A DNA stretch of 64,000 nucleotides. Source: Methylobacterium aquaticum. GTDB lineage: Bacteria; Pseudomonadota; Alphaproteobacteria; Rhizobiales; Beijerinckiaceae. This document shows, one piece after another, positions 1-10,525 of the stretch. Location: the NCBI RefSeq assembly GCF_016804325.1, contig NZ_CP043627.1, positions 292,001 through 356,000 of the forward strand, given 5' to 3'. The first letter of the stretch is position 1. Each line of letters starts with the position of its first letter. The notes under the pieces are model-generated. The model ran no database searches, was not told the DNA's origin, and saw only the letters and a program-made list of their open reading frames with translations. The position numbers and the translations under genes are program-made.

Positions 1-851
<851 letters not shown>

Positions 852-905
852 CGTTCGAACCAGGAGGCGGGGCGTTCGCCCCGCCTGCCTCGGCAAGGAG
901 CCCGC

Positions 906-1271
906 ATGACCACGCCCCCTCTCCGCGTCACCGCCACCCCGGCCGCCCTCGCGCTGATCGACACCTTGCGCCGGGAGCACGGCCCGGTCCTGTTCCATCA
1001 ATCCGGCGGCTGCTGCGACGGCTCGGCGCCAATGTGCTTTGCCGTCGGCGATTTCCTGATCGGCGACGGCGACGTGCATCTCGGGGCGATCGGCGGCGCC
1101 GAGTTCTACATCAGCGGCCCGCAATACGCCGTCTGGAAGCACACCCAGCTCATCATCGACGTGGTGCCGGGCCGCGGTGGCATGTTCTCGCTGGAGAACG
1201 GGTCGGGCCAGCGCTTCCTCCTGCGCTCCCGCGTGTTCGACGAGGCGGAGAACGCGGCCCTGAACGGGTGA
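906..1271 (+). CDS. DUF779 domain-containing protein
   Basis: A 121-residue soluble protein starting at ATG 906 after a good ribosome site (aaggag at 895-900). Near residues 32-45 it has a cysteine-rich signature, [14 protein letters not shown], which is the hallmark of DUF779. Genes of this family sit directly after AcoD/ExaC-type aldehyde dehydrogenases in many proteobacteria, as here (54 bases downstream of the dehydrogenase). The biochemical role is not established; a part in maturation, metal or thiol handling, or regulation of the dehydrogenase is only a guess from the gene pairing and the clustered cysteines. Confidence 0.85.
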   Translation: MTTPPLRVTATPAALALIDTLRREHGPVLFHQSGGCCDGSAPMCFAVGDFLIGDGDVHLGAIGGAEFYISGPQYAVWKHTQLIIDVVPGRGGMFSLENGSGQRFLLRSRVFDEAENAALNG

Positions 1272-1330
1272 CGGGACGGCGAGGCCGTCGGCGTGCTAAG
1301 CGGCTCGGAAAAATCCCCCCGGAGCAGGCC

Positions 1331-1810
1331 ATGCCGACCCTGACGCATCTCGACGCCGCCGGCGCCGCCAACATGGTCGACGTCACCGACAAGGCCGCGA
1401 CCGACCGCGCCGCCCGCGCCGAGGGCCTGGTGGTGATGAACCCTGAGACCCTGCGGCTGATCCGCGAGGGCGACGCCAAGAAGGGCGACGTGCTCGGCAC
1501 TGCGCGGCTTGCCGGCATCATGGCGGCCAAGCGCACCCACGAGCTGATCCCGCTCTGCCACCCGCTGCTGCTGACCAAGGTCCGGGTCGAGTGCGAGCCC
1601 GACGAGAGCCTGCCGGGCATCCGCATCACCGCGGAGGTGCGGGTGCAGGGCCCGACCGGGGTCGAGATGGAGGCGCTGACCGCCGTCTCGGTGGCCTGCC
1701 TGACGGTCTACGACATGGTGAAGGCCGCCGACCGGGCCATGCGGGTCGAGGGCATCCGGCTCCTGCACAAGAGCGGCGGCCGCTCGGGCGTCTGGGAGGT
1801 GCAGGCATGA
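1331..1810 (+). CDS. moaC: cyclic pyranopterin monophosphate synthase MoaC
   Basis: A 159-residue protein, the usual MoaC length. MoaC works after MoaA in the first stage of molybdenum-cofactor synthesis, converting the 3',8-cyclo-GTP intermediate to cyclic pyranopterin monophosphate in the cytoplasm. Visible family motifs are MVDVTDK near the N-terminus, [10 protein letters not shown] in the middle and [13 protein letters not shown] followed by YDMVKA, with GGRSG at the C-terminus. The ATG at 1331 follows a ggagcag ribosome site. Its TGA overlaps the moeA start as ATGA, so moaC and moeA are probably translationally coupled. Confidence 0.97.
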   Translation: MPTLTHLDAAGAANMVDVTDKAATDRAARAEGLVVMNPETLRLIREGDAKKGDVLGTARLAGIMAAKRTHELIPLCHPLLLTKVRVECEPDESLPGIRITAEVRVQGPTGVEMEALTAVSVACLTVYDMVKAADRAMRVEGIRLLHKSGGRSGVWEVQA

Positions 1811-3042
1811 GCGCGCTGCTTCCCGTTTCGGAGGCGCTGGCGCGCATCCTCGCCGATGCCCGCCCGGTCGCGCCCGAGACCGTCGCGATCACGTCCGCCG
1901 CCGGCCGCACCCTGGCGGAGGATGTCAGGGCCCTGCGCACCCAGCCGCCCTTCGCGACCTCGGCGATGGACGGCTACGCCGTGCGCGCCGCCGACGTCGC
2001 CGGGGCCTCGCCCGAGGCGCCGGTGCGGTTGCGCCTTACCGCCACCAGCGCCGCCGGCCACGGCGCCCGCGGGCCGGTAGGCGAGGGCGAGGCGATCCGC
2101 ATCTTCACCGGCGCGCCGCTGCCGGCGGGCGCCGACACGGTGGTAATCCAGGAGGATACGCAAGCCGAGGGCGAGACGGTGCTGGCGCGGGCCGGCAACC
2201 CGCCCGGGCGACACATCCGCGGCAGCGGGCTCGATTTTCGCGAGGGCGACCGGCTGCTCGGCGCCGGCGAGCGCCTCGACGGCTGGCGGGTGGCCCTCGC
2301 CGCGGCGGGCGGGCACCCGACCTTGCGCGTCCGGCGCCGGCCCCGCGTCGCGGTGCTCGCCACCGGCGACGAACTGGTGCGGCCGGGCGAGCCGGCGGAA
2401 TGGGACCAGATCGTTGCCTCGAACGGGCTGGCGCTGGCGGCGATGGCGGAGGCCGCCGGGGCCGAGGCGATCGATCTCGGCATCGCCGGCGACACCTTCT
2501 CCGATCTGGAACACGCGATCGGCCGCGCGCGGGACGCGGAGGCCGACCTCCTGGTGACGTTGGGCGGCGCCTCGGTCGGCGACCACGACCTCGTCCAGTC
2601 GGCGCTCACCCGCCAGGGGCTCGATCTCGGCTTCTGGCGGGTGGCGCTGCGCCCCGGCAAGCCGCTGATGCACGGCCGCCTCGGGGCGATGGCGGTGCTG
2701 GGGCTGCCCGGCAACCCGGTCTCGTCGGTGGTGTGCGGGCTGCTCTTCGTCCACCCGCTGATCCGCGCGCTCCTCGGCGACCCGGAAGCCGGGGCCGACC
2801 GCAGCGAGCCGGCGCTCCTCGGGCGCGACCTGCCGGCCAATGACGGGCGCCAGGACTACATGCGCGCCGCCCTCGACACCGCGCCGGACCGGCTGCCGGT
2901 GGTCCACCCGGCCGAGCGCCAGGATTCCTCGATGCTCTCGGTGCTCGCCCGCTCCGAGGCCCTGCTGATCCGCACGCCCCACGCGCCGGCCGCCCGGGCC
3001 GGCGATCCCTGCCGCATCCTGCGGCTCGACCGGGGCCTGTAG
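1807..3042 (+). CDS. moeA: molybdopterin molybdenumtransferase MoeA
   Basis: A 411-residue protein beginning at the ATG that overlaps the moaC stop codon. MoeA inserts molybdate into adenylated molybdopterin, the last step of basic Moco assembly. Motifs in order are [11 protein letters not shown] (substrate-binding loop), [12 protein letters not shown], the central MoCF-type GGASVGDHD and LPGNPVSS, followed by the domain IV beta-barrel. Coupling to moaC supports the assignment. The likely clients are Moco enzymes elsewhere in the genome, such as formate dehydrogenases in a methylotroph; that link is inferred. Confidence 0.97.
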   Translation: MSALLPVSEALARILADARPVAPETVAITSAAGRTLAEDVRALRTQPPFATSAMDGYAVRAADVAGASPEAPVRLRLTATSAAGHGARGPVGEGEAIRIFTGAPLPAGADTVVIQEDTQAEGETVLARAGNPPGRHIRGSGLDFREGDRLLGAGERLDGWRVALAAAGGHPTLRVRRRPRVAVLATGDELVRPGEPAEWDQIVASNGLALAAMAEAAGAEAIDLGIAGDTFSDLEHAIGRARDAEADLLVTLGGASVGDHDLVQSALTRQGLDLGFWRVALRPGKPLMHGRLGAMAVLGLPGNPVSSVVCGLLFVHPLIRALLGDPEAGADRSEPALLGRDLPANDGRQDYMRAALDTAPDRLPVVHPAERQDSSMLSVLARSEALLIRTPHAPAARAGDPCRILRLDRGL

Positions 3043-3105
3043 CAGGGGCAAGGAGAGGGATGGGGGACGTCGAGGGATGGGGGCCTCGGCGTCCCCCTCC
3101 CCGGC

Positions 3106-3381
3106 CTATTGCTCCTCGGCCCCCTTGCCGCCGGTCTTGCGGTCATAGGCGGTGATCGCCGCCCGGCACTGGGGCGAGAGCCGGGCACGGTTGCGGGCAA
3201 AGCAGCGCTCCACCTCCGGGCTGTCCGGATCGGCCCCGGCGCAGAGCTTGAAGTAGTCGCCGGCACAATTCATCTGCAGGCCCTGGTCGTCCCGCTGGGC
3301 GAGGGCCGGCGTCGCCGCCAGGGGCGTCAGGACCATGAGCGTCAGGAAGGCCGCGGTGGCGGCGGGCGCACGAAGCGACAT
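3106..3381 (-). CDS. small secreted cysteine-containing protein
   Basis: A 91-residue protein with a clear Sec signal peptide (residues 1 to about 28, ending LAATPALAQ). The mature part has four cysteines spaced like a Cys-rich repeat: MNCAGDYFKLC, then VERCFARN and SPQCRAAI. This CxxDxxxLC...CF..N...LS..CR pattern is common in small periplasmic proteins of Hyphomicrobiales; the function is unknown. ATG 3381 is preferred over the in-frame TTG three codons upstream. The gene is convergent with moeA and has no obvious operon partner. A periplasmic location with two disulfides is inferred. Confidence 0.75.
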   Translation of the reverse strand: MSLRAPAATAAFLTLMVLTPLAATPALAQRDDQGLQMNCAGDYFKLCAGADPDSPEVERCFARNRARLSPQCRAAITAYDRKTGGKGAEEQ

Positions 3382-3940
3382 CGGGTTCAAGGTGTCATTC
3401 CCGCTGGAGAATCCGAACCCCTAGGGTAGGTGCCCCGGGCCGCCGGACAAGCGCAGCCAGGTCACACCGGTGCGGGGATGCGCGTCGTTCCTTGCGACGG
3501 CCGGTCCGAGCCCGAGCGTCCGCCGAGGGAGCGGATTCCGGTCCGTCGCAGAAAACCCCGCGATATCAAATGCCTGGAGATCTACGCGATTGTGAAGGGC
3601 TCCGGCGTTCCCTCCGGGCCGAGGGCCGTCGCCCGGAAACCGTCCTGCCCCGAGGGGCCGGGCCGTGCCAGGTCAAACCCTGCGATCGCCAATCGAAGCC
3701 ATGTCACCGCGGCAGAACATCGAGTTGAAAGCCCGATGATCCCACGGACAAGCTGACGCTTTGCCGCCAAGCTTGGATTAAAATTGGGTGAACGACGTTT
3801 TCAGATCGCATTAAAATCCACGGCTTTATTGCGGCGCCCAACGAAGTGTGAGGCGGCTCTCGATCGGCGCGCCGCGGCTCCGGCAGGCATCCCGCCTCGC
3901 CCGGCGGCCCGGTCCCGGCAGCCGCGAGGCTTGAGCGGCG
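3382..3940. other. intergenic region upstream of nepR
   Basis: About 560 bases between two divergent genes. Open frames here have atypical, arginine- and proline-rich translations and no ribosome site, so no gene is called. The stretch at 3770-3835 is unusually AT-rich for this genome and is the likely promoter zone for nepR-ecfG. No exact EcfG promoter (GGAAC, 16-17 bases, CGTT) was found in it. The response regulator PhyR, often encoded next to nepR, is absent. Confidence 0.5.
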
Positions 3941-4213
3941 ATGCGCGACGACGAGACCGAGACAGACGCCCCGGCCGGGCCGGAGCCGCGATCCCGGGGC
4001 GGGCAGGGCCAAGGGGAGCTCGACGCCGTCACCCGGCGCCGGCTCGGCCGCGCCCTGCGCGCCCATTACGCCGACCTTCTCAGCGCCCCGGTGCCGGATC
4101 GCTTCGCGGCGCTCATCGCCGGGCTCGATGCCGGCACGCCGCCGGCCGCCAGGCGGGTCGACCCTGCGGCCGAACCTCCGGCTACGGATCCCGGCGAGGA
4201 GGACGCGCGATGA
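3941..4213 (+). CDS. nepR: NepR-type anti-sigma factor
   Basis: A 90-residue acidic protein. Residues 29-66 carry the NepR core, a two-helix segment containing VTRRRLGRALRAHYADLL followed by VPDRFAALIAGLD. NepR binds and holds EcfG inactive until phosphorylated PhyR displaces it, the partner-switch of the alphaproteobacterial general stress response. The flanking low-complexity N- and C-terminal tails are usual. Its stop overlaps the ecfG start (ATGA at 4210-4213), which would keep the two in stoichiometric balance. The ATG at 3941 follows ttgagcggcg, a weak ribosome site. Confidence 0.88.
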   Translation: MRDDETETDAPAGPEPRSRGGQGQGELDAVTRRRLGRALRAHYADLLSAPVPDRFAALIAGLDAGTPPAARRVDPAAEPPATDPGEEDAR

Positions 4214-4791
4214 ACGCCCCCAACCCCACCCCCAAGCCCATCGTGTCGGCCCCCGTCGATCCGGAGATGCGGGCGCTGCTCCTCGGGTCGATCCCGGCCT
4301 TGCGGGCCTTCGCGTTCTCGCTGACCCGCGACTTCGACCGCAGCGACGACCTGGTGCAGGAAACCCTGGTGCGGGCCTGGACCAAGGCCGACAGCTTCAC
4401 GCCCGGCACCAATCTCTATGCCTGGCTGTTCACCATCCTGCGCAACCTGTTCTATTCCGAGCAGCGCAAGCGCCGGCGCGAGGTCGAGGATGCCGACGGG
4501 GTGATGGCAGGGCGCCTGACCGCCCTGCCCGACCAGGAGGCGCGGGTGGAGCTCTCGGCCTTTCAGGCCGCCCTGAACACCCTGCCGGCGAGCCAGCGCG
4601 AGGCGCTGGTGCTGGTGGGGGCCCAGAACTTCACCTACGAGGAGGCGGCCGAGATCTGCGGCGTCGCCGTCGGGACCATCAAGAGCCGGGTCAGCCGGGC
4701 GCGCGTCCGGCTGATCGAGCTGCTCGGCATGACCGGCCCCGACGACATCGGCAGCGACGGCGCCACCCTGGCGGCCATGGGACATCCGTGA
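4210..4791 (+). CDS. ecfG: general stress response sigma factor EcfG
   Basis: A 193-residue ECF sigma factor. Region 2 spans about residues 30-95, with FDRSDDLVQETLVRAW and the AWLFTILRN segment. Region 4 spans about 125-175, with TLPASQREALVLV, YEEAAEICGVAVGTIKSRVSRAR as its helix-turn-helix. The NepR gene upstream and translationally coupled identifies it as the EcfG class, which recognises GGAAC-N16/17-CGTT promoters for desiccation, oxidative and heat stress genes. One strong promoter of this type lies inside this window upstream of the minus-strand gene at 52008-52322. Confidence 0.92.
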   Translation: MNAPNPTPKPIVSAPVDPEMRALLLGSIPALRAFAFSLTRDFDRSDDLVQETLVRAWTKADSFTPGTNLYAWLFTILRNLFYSEQRKRRREVEDADGVMAGRLTALPDQEARVELSAFQAALNTLPASQREALVLVGAQNFTYEEAAEICGVAVGTIKSRVSRARVRLIELLGMTGPDDIGSDGATLAAMGHP

Positions 4792-4922
4792 CCGTCTCCT
4801 GGGCCGGGACGCCGCACCCCTGGAACGGTTTCCCGGGCTCCGCGGTTTCGATGACCCGACGGCAGGCCGGCGGCAGCGTCCGCCAGCCTGCCGTCCTGCC
4901 CCGCAACCCGTGGATTTGGCCG

Positions 4923-5159
4923 ATGCCCCGCCCCTACGAAGCCGTCGCGGACGCGATCCGCACCGCCCGCGCCATCGTGATGCAGGAGGGCTCGGCCCTC
5001 GCCGCGGCCGCGCGGGCCGGGAACGACGCCGCCCTCGACGCCGCGAGCTGCGATCTCGTCAGCCGGATCGCCCAGGCGATCCTCGATGCCGAGAACGACG
5101 CGATGGCCCGCTCCCTCGTCGCCGCCGAGGCCTATCCGGAGAAGCGCCTGAGCGCCTGA
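4923..5159 (+). CDS. hypothetical small helical protein
   Basis: A 78-residue alanine-rich protein predicted to be all helical, with acidic and basic residues spaced as in a short helical bundle; contains one cysteine (SCDLV). No family recognised. It lies 131 bases after ecfG. A weak EcfG-like element, GGAAC at 4822-4826 followed after 17 bases by GGTT instead of CGTT, lies about 75 bases before the start codon, so stress control is possible but not shown. No strong ribosome site precedes ATG 4923, and the start could be further in. Confidence 0.55.
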   Translation: MPRPYEAVADAIRTARAIVMQEGSALAAAARAGNDAALDAASCDLVSRIAQAILDAENDAMARSLVAAEAYPEKRLSA

Positions 5160-5233
5160 ACGGGGATCGGCGGTCATCTCGTGCGGTCCCGGGTCGGCGA
5201 CGAACCAACCCAGGCGCCCGCGGTTGTGCCAGC

Positions 5234-6244
5234 ATGTCCACACACCCGCACGCCTCCCCACCTCCCCATTCTCCCGCCCTGTCCCCCGTCGCCGGCCTTG
5301 CCCTGGCGGGAGCGGCCCTCCTCGGGGCCGGTGCGGTCGAGAATGGCCGTCGCGCCCGCGCGGCGGAGCGCGAGACCCCGCCGGTCGGGCGGTTCGTCGA
5401 GGTCGGCGGCACCCGGCTGCACGTGCTGGAGCGCGGGCGGGGCCCCGCCCTCGTCCTGCTGCACGGCAATGGCAGCCTGATCCAGGACTGGCTCGTCGCC
5501 GGCCTCGTCGACCGGGCGGCGGAAACGCACCGGGTGATCGCGTTCGACCGGCCCGGCTTCGGCTACAGCGAGCGGCCGCGCAGCCGGATCTGGACGCCGC
5601 TGATGCAGGCCGGGCTGATCCGCGGCGCCCTCCACTCCTTGGGCGTGGAGGACGCCATCGTGCTCGGCCATTCCTGGGGAGCCCAGGTGGCGATCGCGCT
5701 GGCGCTCCAGGATCCGGCCCGGGTGCGGGCCCTGGTGCTCGAATCCGGATATTACCTCCCGACGCCGCGGATCGACGGCCTGCTCTTCGCCCCGCAGGGG
5801 CTGCCGGGCCTCGGCGACCTCATCAGCCATACGGTCGCCCCTGCGGCGAGCCGCCTGCTCTGGCCGCGCATCCTCGCCCGCCTGTTCGGGCCGAGCCCGG
5901 TGCCGGAGCGCTTCGCCCGCGACTTCCCGGTCGAGATGGTTTTGCGCCCCTCGCAGCTGCGCAGCGCCGCGGCGGAATCCGCGCTGATGGTGCCGGACGC
6001 CTTCGCGCTTCGGTCGCATTACGCGCGCTTGCGGATGCCGGTGACGATCCTGTCCGGCACCGGCGACCGCCTGGTCTCGCATGCCGACCAGGCGGTGACC
6101 CTGCATCGCGAGATTCCCGGAAGCCGCCTCGTCGCGGTCGACGGCGCCGGCCACATGCTGCACCACATCGCCCCCGACCGGGTTCTCGCTGCCGTGGCCA
6201 GCGCACGGGCAGATCCTTGCACAGGTCCTCGCACGAGCCGTTGA
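5234..6244 (+). CDS. alpha/beta fold hydrolase, probably membrane-anchored
   Basis: A 336-residue protein. Residues about 18-36 form a hydrophobic segment (signal anchor or signal peptide), followed by an alpha/beta-hydrolase domain. Visible elements are the oxyanion motif LLHGNGS, the nucleophile elbow GHSWGAQ (Ser near residue 152), a candidate acid in LSGTGDRLVS and the catalytic His in VDGAGHMLH. The FDRPGFGYSERP stretch is typical of the haloalkane dehalogenase/epoxide hydrolase/esterase branch. Substrate cannot be told. An intrinsic terminator follows at 6334-6365, so it is probably transcribed alone. Confidence 0.85.
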   Translation: MSTHPHASPPPHSPALSPVAGLALAGAALLGAGAVENGRRARAAERETPPVGRFVEVGGTRLHVLERGRGPALVLLHGNGSLIQDWLVAGLVDRAAETHRVIAFDRPGFGYSERPRSRIWTPLMQAGLIRGALHSLGVEDAIVLGHSWGAQVAIALALQDPARVRALVLESGYYLPTPRIDGLLFAPQGLPGLGDLISHTVAPAASRLLWPRILARLFGPSPVPERFARDFPVEMVLRPSQLRSAAAESALMVPDAFALRSHYARLRMPVTILSGTGDRLVSHADQAVTLHREIPGSRLVAVDGAGHMLHHIAPDRVLAAVASARADPCTGPRTSR

Positions 6245-6333
6245 AACCGGATGGCGTCGAACGACTTGACCGTTCTGTGACGCGGCGGCAAGTCGCGAAC
6301 GGCCCCGGTCTCGGCTAGGAGGAGAGTCGCTCT

Positions 6334-6365
6334 CCGCCGGCCTCGGGCCGGCGGCTCCCTCTTTT
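6334..6365 (+). terminator. intrinsic terminator after the hydrolase gene
   Basis: A nine-base-pair GC stem (CCGCCGGCC and GGCCGGCGG) with a three-base loop, followed by ctccctctttt. It lies 90 bases past the hydrolase stop and just before the GTG start of the glycosyltransferase gene, so it should insulate the two genes. Confidence 0.65.
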
Positions 6366-6382
6366 GTGCGGACTCTTGCGAC

Positions 6383-9300
6383 GTGACGATCCTGAAACGC
6401 GCGCGGCGCCTCGCCGAGACGGGGCGCCAGTGGTTCGTGCCGGCCCCCGGCCCGGTCGCCTGGGGCCGGCTCTACAATTGCGGAATCCTGGTCGCCCTGA
6501 ACCCGGATGCCGATCCGGACGCGGTCGGGCTCACCCTGGCGCGATCCGGCGAGCACGAGCACGAACTGCCGGTCACGCGCCGCTTCGCCGAGGGCGGCAC
6601 CACCTACCTGCACGCGGCCCTCGATCCGGTCCTGCTCGCCGCCCCCGCGACCCTGCGGTTCACCGTGACCGAGCCGGGCCGTGCCGACCAGCAGCGGGTC
6701 GCGACCGGGCCGGGCCACCACACGCTCCACCTCGACGGGGTGGTGGGCGGCGTGCTCTCCGGCTGGGTCTCGTCGCTGTCGACCGATCCGCTCCCGTCCG
6801 TGCATCTCGTGATCGACGGCGTCGAGGGCGAGCCGGTCCGGCCCGGGATCTACCGGCCGGAGCTGCGCTTCGGGGGCGCGAGGGCGGCTGGAACGGCTTT
6901 CGCTTCGTCCTCCCGGCCTGGGCCCTCGACGGGCAGCCGCACACCGTCGCCGTCCGGGCCGGCGACACCCTGGAAATTCTGGGATCTTACGCGCCGCGGC
7001 TGCGGTCGAGCCTCCACGTCGAGGCGCCGAGCCGCGTCACCGGCTGGGTGTTCGACGAGGCCGGACCCGACCGGCCGAGCCTGGTGCGGGCGGTCCGCGA
7101 CGGCGAGGAGGTGGCGCAGGTCGAGACCCATCCGCGGGCCGACCTGCTCGAGCGGTTCGGCCGGCACTCTGCCGCCTTCGCCTTCCCGCCCGGGATGCTC
7201 AAGCCCGGCACCGACATCGCGGTCGGCCCGATCGGCGCGGGCGAGGTGATCGGCCACCTGCGCGGCACGATCGAGCTCGCCCGGGCCGAGGCGCGGGCGC
7301 TGCTGCTGCCGAACGAGCCCGCGACCACGCTCCAGGAGCGCCGCGCGGTGCGCGACCGTCTGGCGGCGGCGGTCCGGCCCGGCGGCGGGGCGCGCCTCGT
7401 CCTCGCCGAGCCGGCCGTGCCGGAGGTGTGGCCGGAGACCGGCCGCACGCCGCCGCCGGCCTGCGCGATCGTGCCGGCCTATAACGGCCTGTCCGACCTC
7501 AAGGCCTGCCTCGCCTCGCTGCTGCCGCAGCTCGCCCCCGGCCGCTTCCGCGCGCTGGTCATCGACGACGCCTCGCCCGACCCGGAGGCGACGCGCTACC
7601 TCGACGATCTCGCAGCAGAGCAGCGTCCGGGCCTGACGGTCCTGCGCAACCGCGAGAATCTCGGCTTCATCGGCACGGTCAATGGCGGCCTCGCGCTGCT
7701 GGAGCCGGGCGAGGACGGCATCCTCGTCAACGCCGACACGGTGCTGGCGCCCCGCGCGCTGGAGAAGCTGGCGCGCGCCTGCCACCGCGCGCCCGGCATC
7801 GCCAGCGCCACCCCGCTGTCGAACAACGCCACGATCCTGGGCTTCCCGGGGATGCCCGAGGCGCAAGGCCCGCTCATGGGCCTCGGGCCGGCGGAGATCG
7901 ACGCCGCTCTGGAGGCGGCCTCGCCCCAGCCGGTGGTGGTCCCGACGGGGGTCGGCTTCTGCCTCTACCTCAACCGGCAGGCCCTCGACGAGGTCGGCGG
8001 CCTCTCACCCGATTGGGGCCGGGGTTATTGCGAGGAGGTCGACTGGTGCCTCACCGCCCGCGACCTCGGCTGGATTCACGTCGCCGCCACCGATACTTAC
8101 GTCGAGCACGAGGGCTCGGTCTCGTTCGGCAAGGGCGAGCGGCTGGCGATCCTGGAGCGCAACCACGCCCGGCTCGTCGCCCTCTATCCCGAGTACCAGG
8201 ACGAGGTCGACGCCTTCATCGCCGCCGACCCGCTCCAGCCCCTGCGGCTCTCCGTGCTCGGGACCCTGCTCGCCGGACGCATCCGGCGGCTGACCCTGCA
8301 TGTCGGCCACGGGTTCGGCGGCGGGGCGACGCGCTACGTCGACCAGGTCCGGGGGCTCGCCCGGGCGAAGGATCACGAGATCGGCCACCTGGCGCCGATG
8401 GGCCGATACCTCGCCCTGACCCTCGACGCGGCCGGCGCCTCGGTGACCCTGCGGCCGGACGACCTGTTCGGCCTGCTCGACGCCCTGGAGGCGGCCGGCC
8501 TCGCCATCGACCTCCACCTCAATGCCCGCTTCGGCTACGAGTCGACGGTTCTCGACCGGCTGCTCTCGGGCCGCTGGCCCTACGCAGTCACGCTGCACGA
8601 CTTCCAGTGGTACTGCCCGAAGGTCCATCTCGTCGACGGGCGCGATTTCTACTGCGAGGAGCCGCCCCCGGACGTCTGCCGCCACTGCACCGTGCGCGGC
8701 GTCGCCTACGATTACGCCGACCAGAACGCCCTGATGGGCGGCGGCCTCGACGGCTGGCTGGCGACGAACGAGCGGATCCTGCGCGGGGCGAAGCGCCTGG
8801 TGGCGCCTTCCCGCGACACCGCCGAGCGCTATGCGCGCCGCCTCGGCCTGTCCGGCATCGCGGTGGTGCCGCATCCCGAGGCGGCCCCTCCCGCCCCCGT
8901 GCGGCCGCGCCGGGCGCCTCTCGGCCCGGTGCGGGTCGCCCTCGTCGGCGGGATCGGCCACCACAAGGGGTTCGAGCTGGCGGTGGCGCTCGCCGAGCGC
9001 GCGGCGCGGGAGCGCCGGCCGATCGCCTTCACGGTGATCGGCAACGTCGCCGACGACAAGCGGGTCGCCGATCTTGCGAACCTGACCGTGACCGGCGCCT
9101 ACGACCCGGAGGACCTGCCGCGCCTCCTGGACGAGGCCGATCCGGATTACGTCTTCCTGTCGAGCGTCTGGCCCGAGACCTATTCCTACGTGCTGTCGGA
9201 GGTCTGGTCGGCGGGCTACCCGGTCGTCGCCCTCGACATCGGCGCCCCGGCGGAGCGGATCCGGGCCGAGGGCGGCGGGCTCCTGCTGCCCTTCACCCGC

Positions 9301-9453
9301 GACACGGCGCTCCTGCTCGACGCCCTGGTGGAGGCCCGCGGCCAGTTGGCGGAGGTGGCGATCCCGAACCTGCCCGCGACGGCGCCGAGCCTGGCGCAGT
9401 ATGAGGCGGCGATCGAGGGCGCGGCGGGTTTTGAGATCGGGCAGGCTGTTTGA
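6383..9453 (+). pseudogene. two-domain glycosyltransferase (GT2 plus GT4-like), interrupted by one missing base
   Basis: Begins at GTG 6383 and would encode about 1,023 residues if one G were restored in the G-run at 6872-6876. As written, frame 2 continues to 7249 and the rest is open in frame 1 to 9453. Residues 1-340 are an uncharacterised beta-rich region with two similar units (LHLDGVVGGVLSGWV and LHVEAPSRVTGWVFD). Next comes a GT2 domain with IVPAYNGLSDL, VIDDASPDPE, NRENLGFIG and a DxD-like VNADT. The last 450 residues are GT4-like, with VGGIGHHKGF and the donor motif SSVWPETYSYVLSEVWSAG. It probably makes surface polysaccharide. The break looks like a sequencing artefact, because both halves keep normal codon use and motifs. 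Confidence 0.85.
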
Positions 9454-9760
9454 CCCGGCTTCCGTTCGCTCAGTCTCGATGAAGATCAAGCGCGTCTCCC
9501 CCCTCCCGTATGGGAGAGGGGATCCCGCGCTTGATTGTCATAGCGATTTTCCCCGGACAAACCTGCCGCGGGCGGGGAGAGGAGAGACCTGCGCCTTTAC
9601 CTTTGCCCCGGACAGCCCTGCGCTCCCGAGGAACGGTGACGAGCGGAGCCTGTCACCGCAAAGATTAGATCGAGGATGCCGTTGTTTCATTCGCGAGACA
9701 CAGCGAATCCATCGGAAAAAACGATATGCGTCTCCGGAAAGTTCCTCGCGGAAACCTGTA
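9454..9760. repeat. intergenic palindromic repeats between convergent genes
   Basis: No gene is seen. The stretch holds an imperfect hairpin (CCCCTCCC gtat GGGAGAGGGG, about 9500-9521), a GCGGGCGGGGAGAG unit, and the motif CCCCGGACAGCCCTGC at 9606-9621 with a variant at 9551-9566. The same motif forms both ends of the IS element at 34988-36273 and recurs at 36482-36497. The hairpins could end transcription from both flanking genes. Confidence 0.6.
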
Positions 9761-10240
9761 TCACTCCCCCGACCCATACCACGCGAAGTGCTTCTTGATC
9801 GGCTCGATCACGTCCCAGGTGCCGGAGAAGCCCTTCGGCGTCACGAAGGCGTCGCCGGCCCGGTAGGTCTTCGCATGACCTTCGGCATCGGTGACGATCA
9901 CCACGCCCTCCAGGATCTGGATGAACTCGGCCCGGCCGAAATCGATGCGGAACTTGCCGATCTGGCAGGTCCAGATGCCGGCGGCGAACAGGCTGTCGGG
10001 GCTGGTATAGATGTAGGTCGCGGTCTGGACCGGATTGCCCGACAGGATGTGCGAGCGCGGCCAGGCATAGGGCTCGGCCGGGGGCTGCACGGCCGGGAAG
10101 TCGACGGTGGTCTGCACCGGCCCGTCGAGGAGCGGCGGCGCCGGTCGCTGCAGGAACGGCATCAGGCGCTGCAGGGGCACGGCGCCCATATAGGCCAGGA
10201 GCGGCCCGGACGAGGTGATGAGCTGCTTGATGATCGCCAT
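9761..10240 (-). CDS. cupin domain-containing protein (DUF861/Cupin_3 type)
   Basis: A 159-residue protein starting at the ATG of 10240 after a strong ggggga ribosome site. The C-terminal half is a small cupin barrel with GIWTCQIGKFRIDF, then EFIQILEGVVIVTDAEG and the TYRAGDAFVTPKGFSGTWDV motif, which is characteristic of the Cupin_3 family (ureidoglycine aminohydrolase-like fold). The N-terminal 60 residues are not conserved. Substrate is unknown; many members are ligand-binding enzymes or sensors without known function. It is divergent from the SCO1 gene, with 285 bases between them that probably contain both promoters. Confidence 0.8.
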   Translation of the reverse strand: MAIIKQLITSSGPLLAYMGAVPLQRLMPFLQRPAPPLLDGPVQTTVDFPAVQPPAEPYAWPRSHILSGNPVQTATYIYTSPDSLFAAGIWTCQIGKFRIDFGRAEFIQILEGVVIVTDAEGHAKTYRAGDAFVTPKGFSGTWDVIEPIKKHFAWYGSGE

Positions 10241-10525
10241 GATGTCCCCCGCGGTGACCGTCGCATTCCGTTCGCCGACCGGGCCATACCACCCGTATGC
10301 CGTTAATGGAGGGCTGCGCAGACGGCGCGAATCCGTCGGCATGCCGCGATGTCGGCCGGGGACGGTTAAGCGACCCTCGCCGGGATCGACGACTTTTCGA
10401 AAAACGGCCGCCAAGACGCAGCATTGTCGGTCAAAAGCCTGCGAGATGTGGGGATCATCGTCGCTGTCCGATGGCACTTCGCGACAGATGCGCGTAGATC
10501 GCGGGGCGGTGTGAGGTCTTTTGTG

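Noticed and set aside
1034..1330. Long plus-strand reading frame running through the DUF779 gene into moaC
   Set aside because: It lies in another frame over a clear DUF779 gene and is arginine-rich, a typical product of high GC. The moaC start is at 1331.
3430..3756. Open frame of 108 codons in the gap upstream of nepR
   Set aside because: Composition is Arg/Pro-rich, no ribosome site is present and no motif is seen.
8005..9489. 494-residue minus-strand frame opposite the glycosyltransferase
   Set aside because: It is antisense to well-formed GT2 and GT4 motifs and shows only GC-driven composition.
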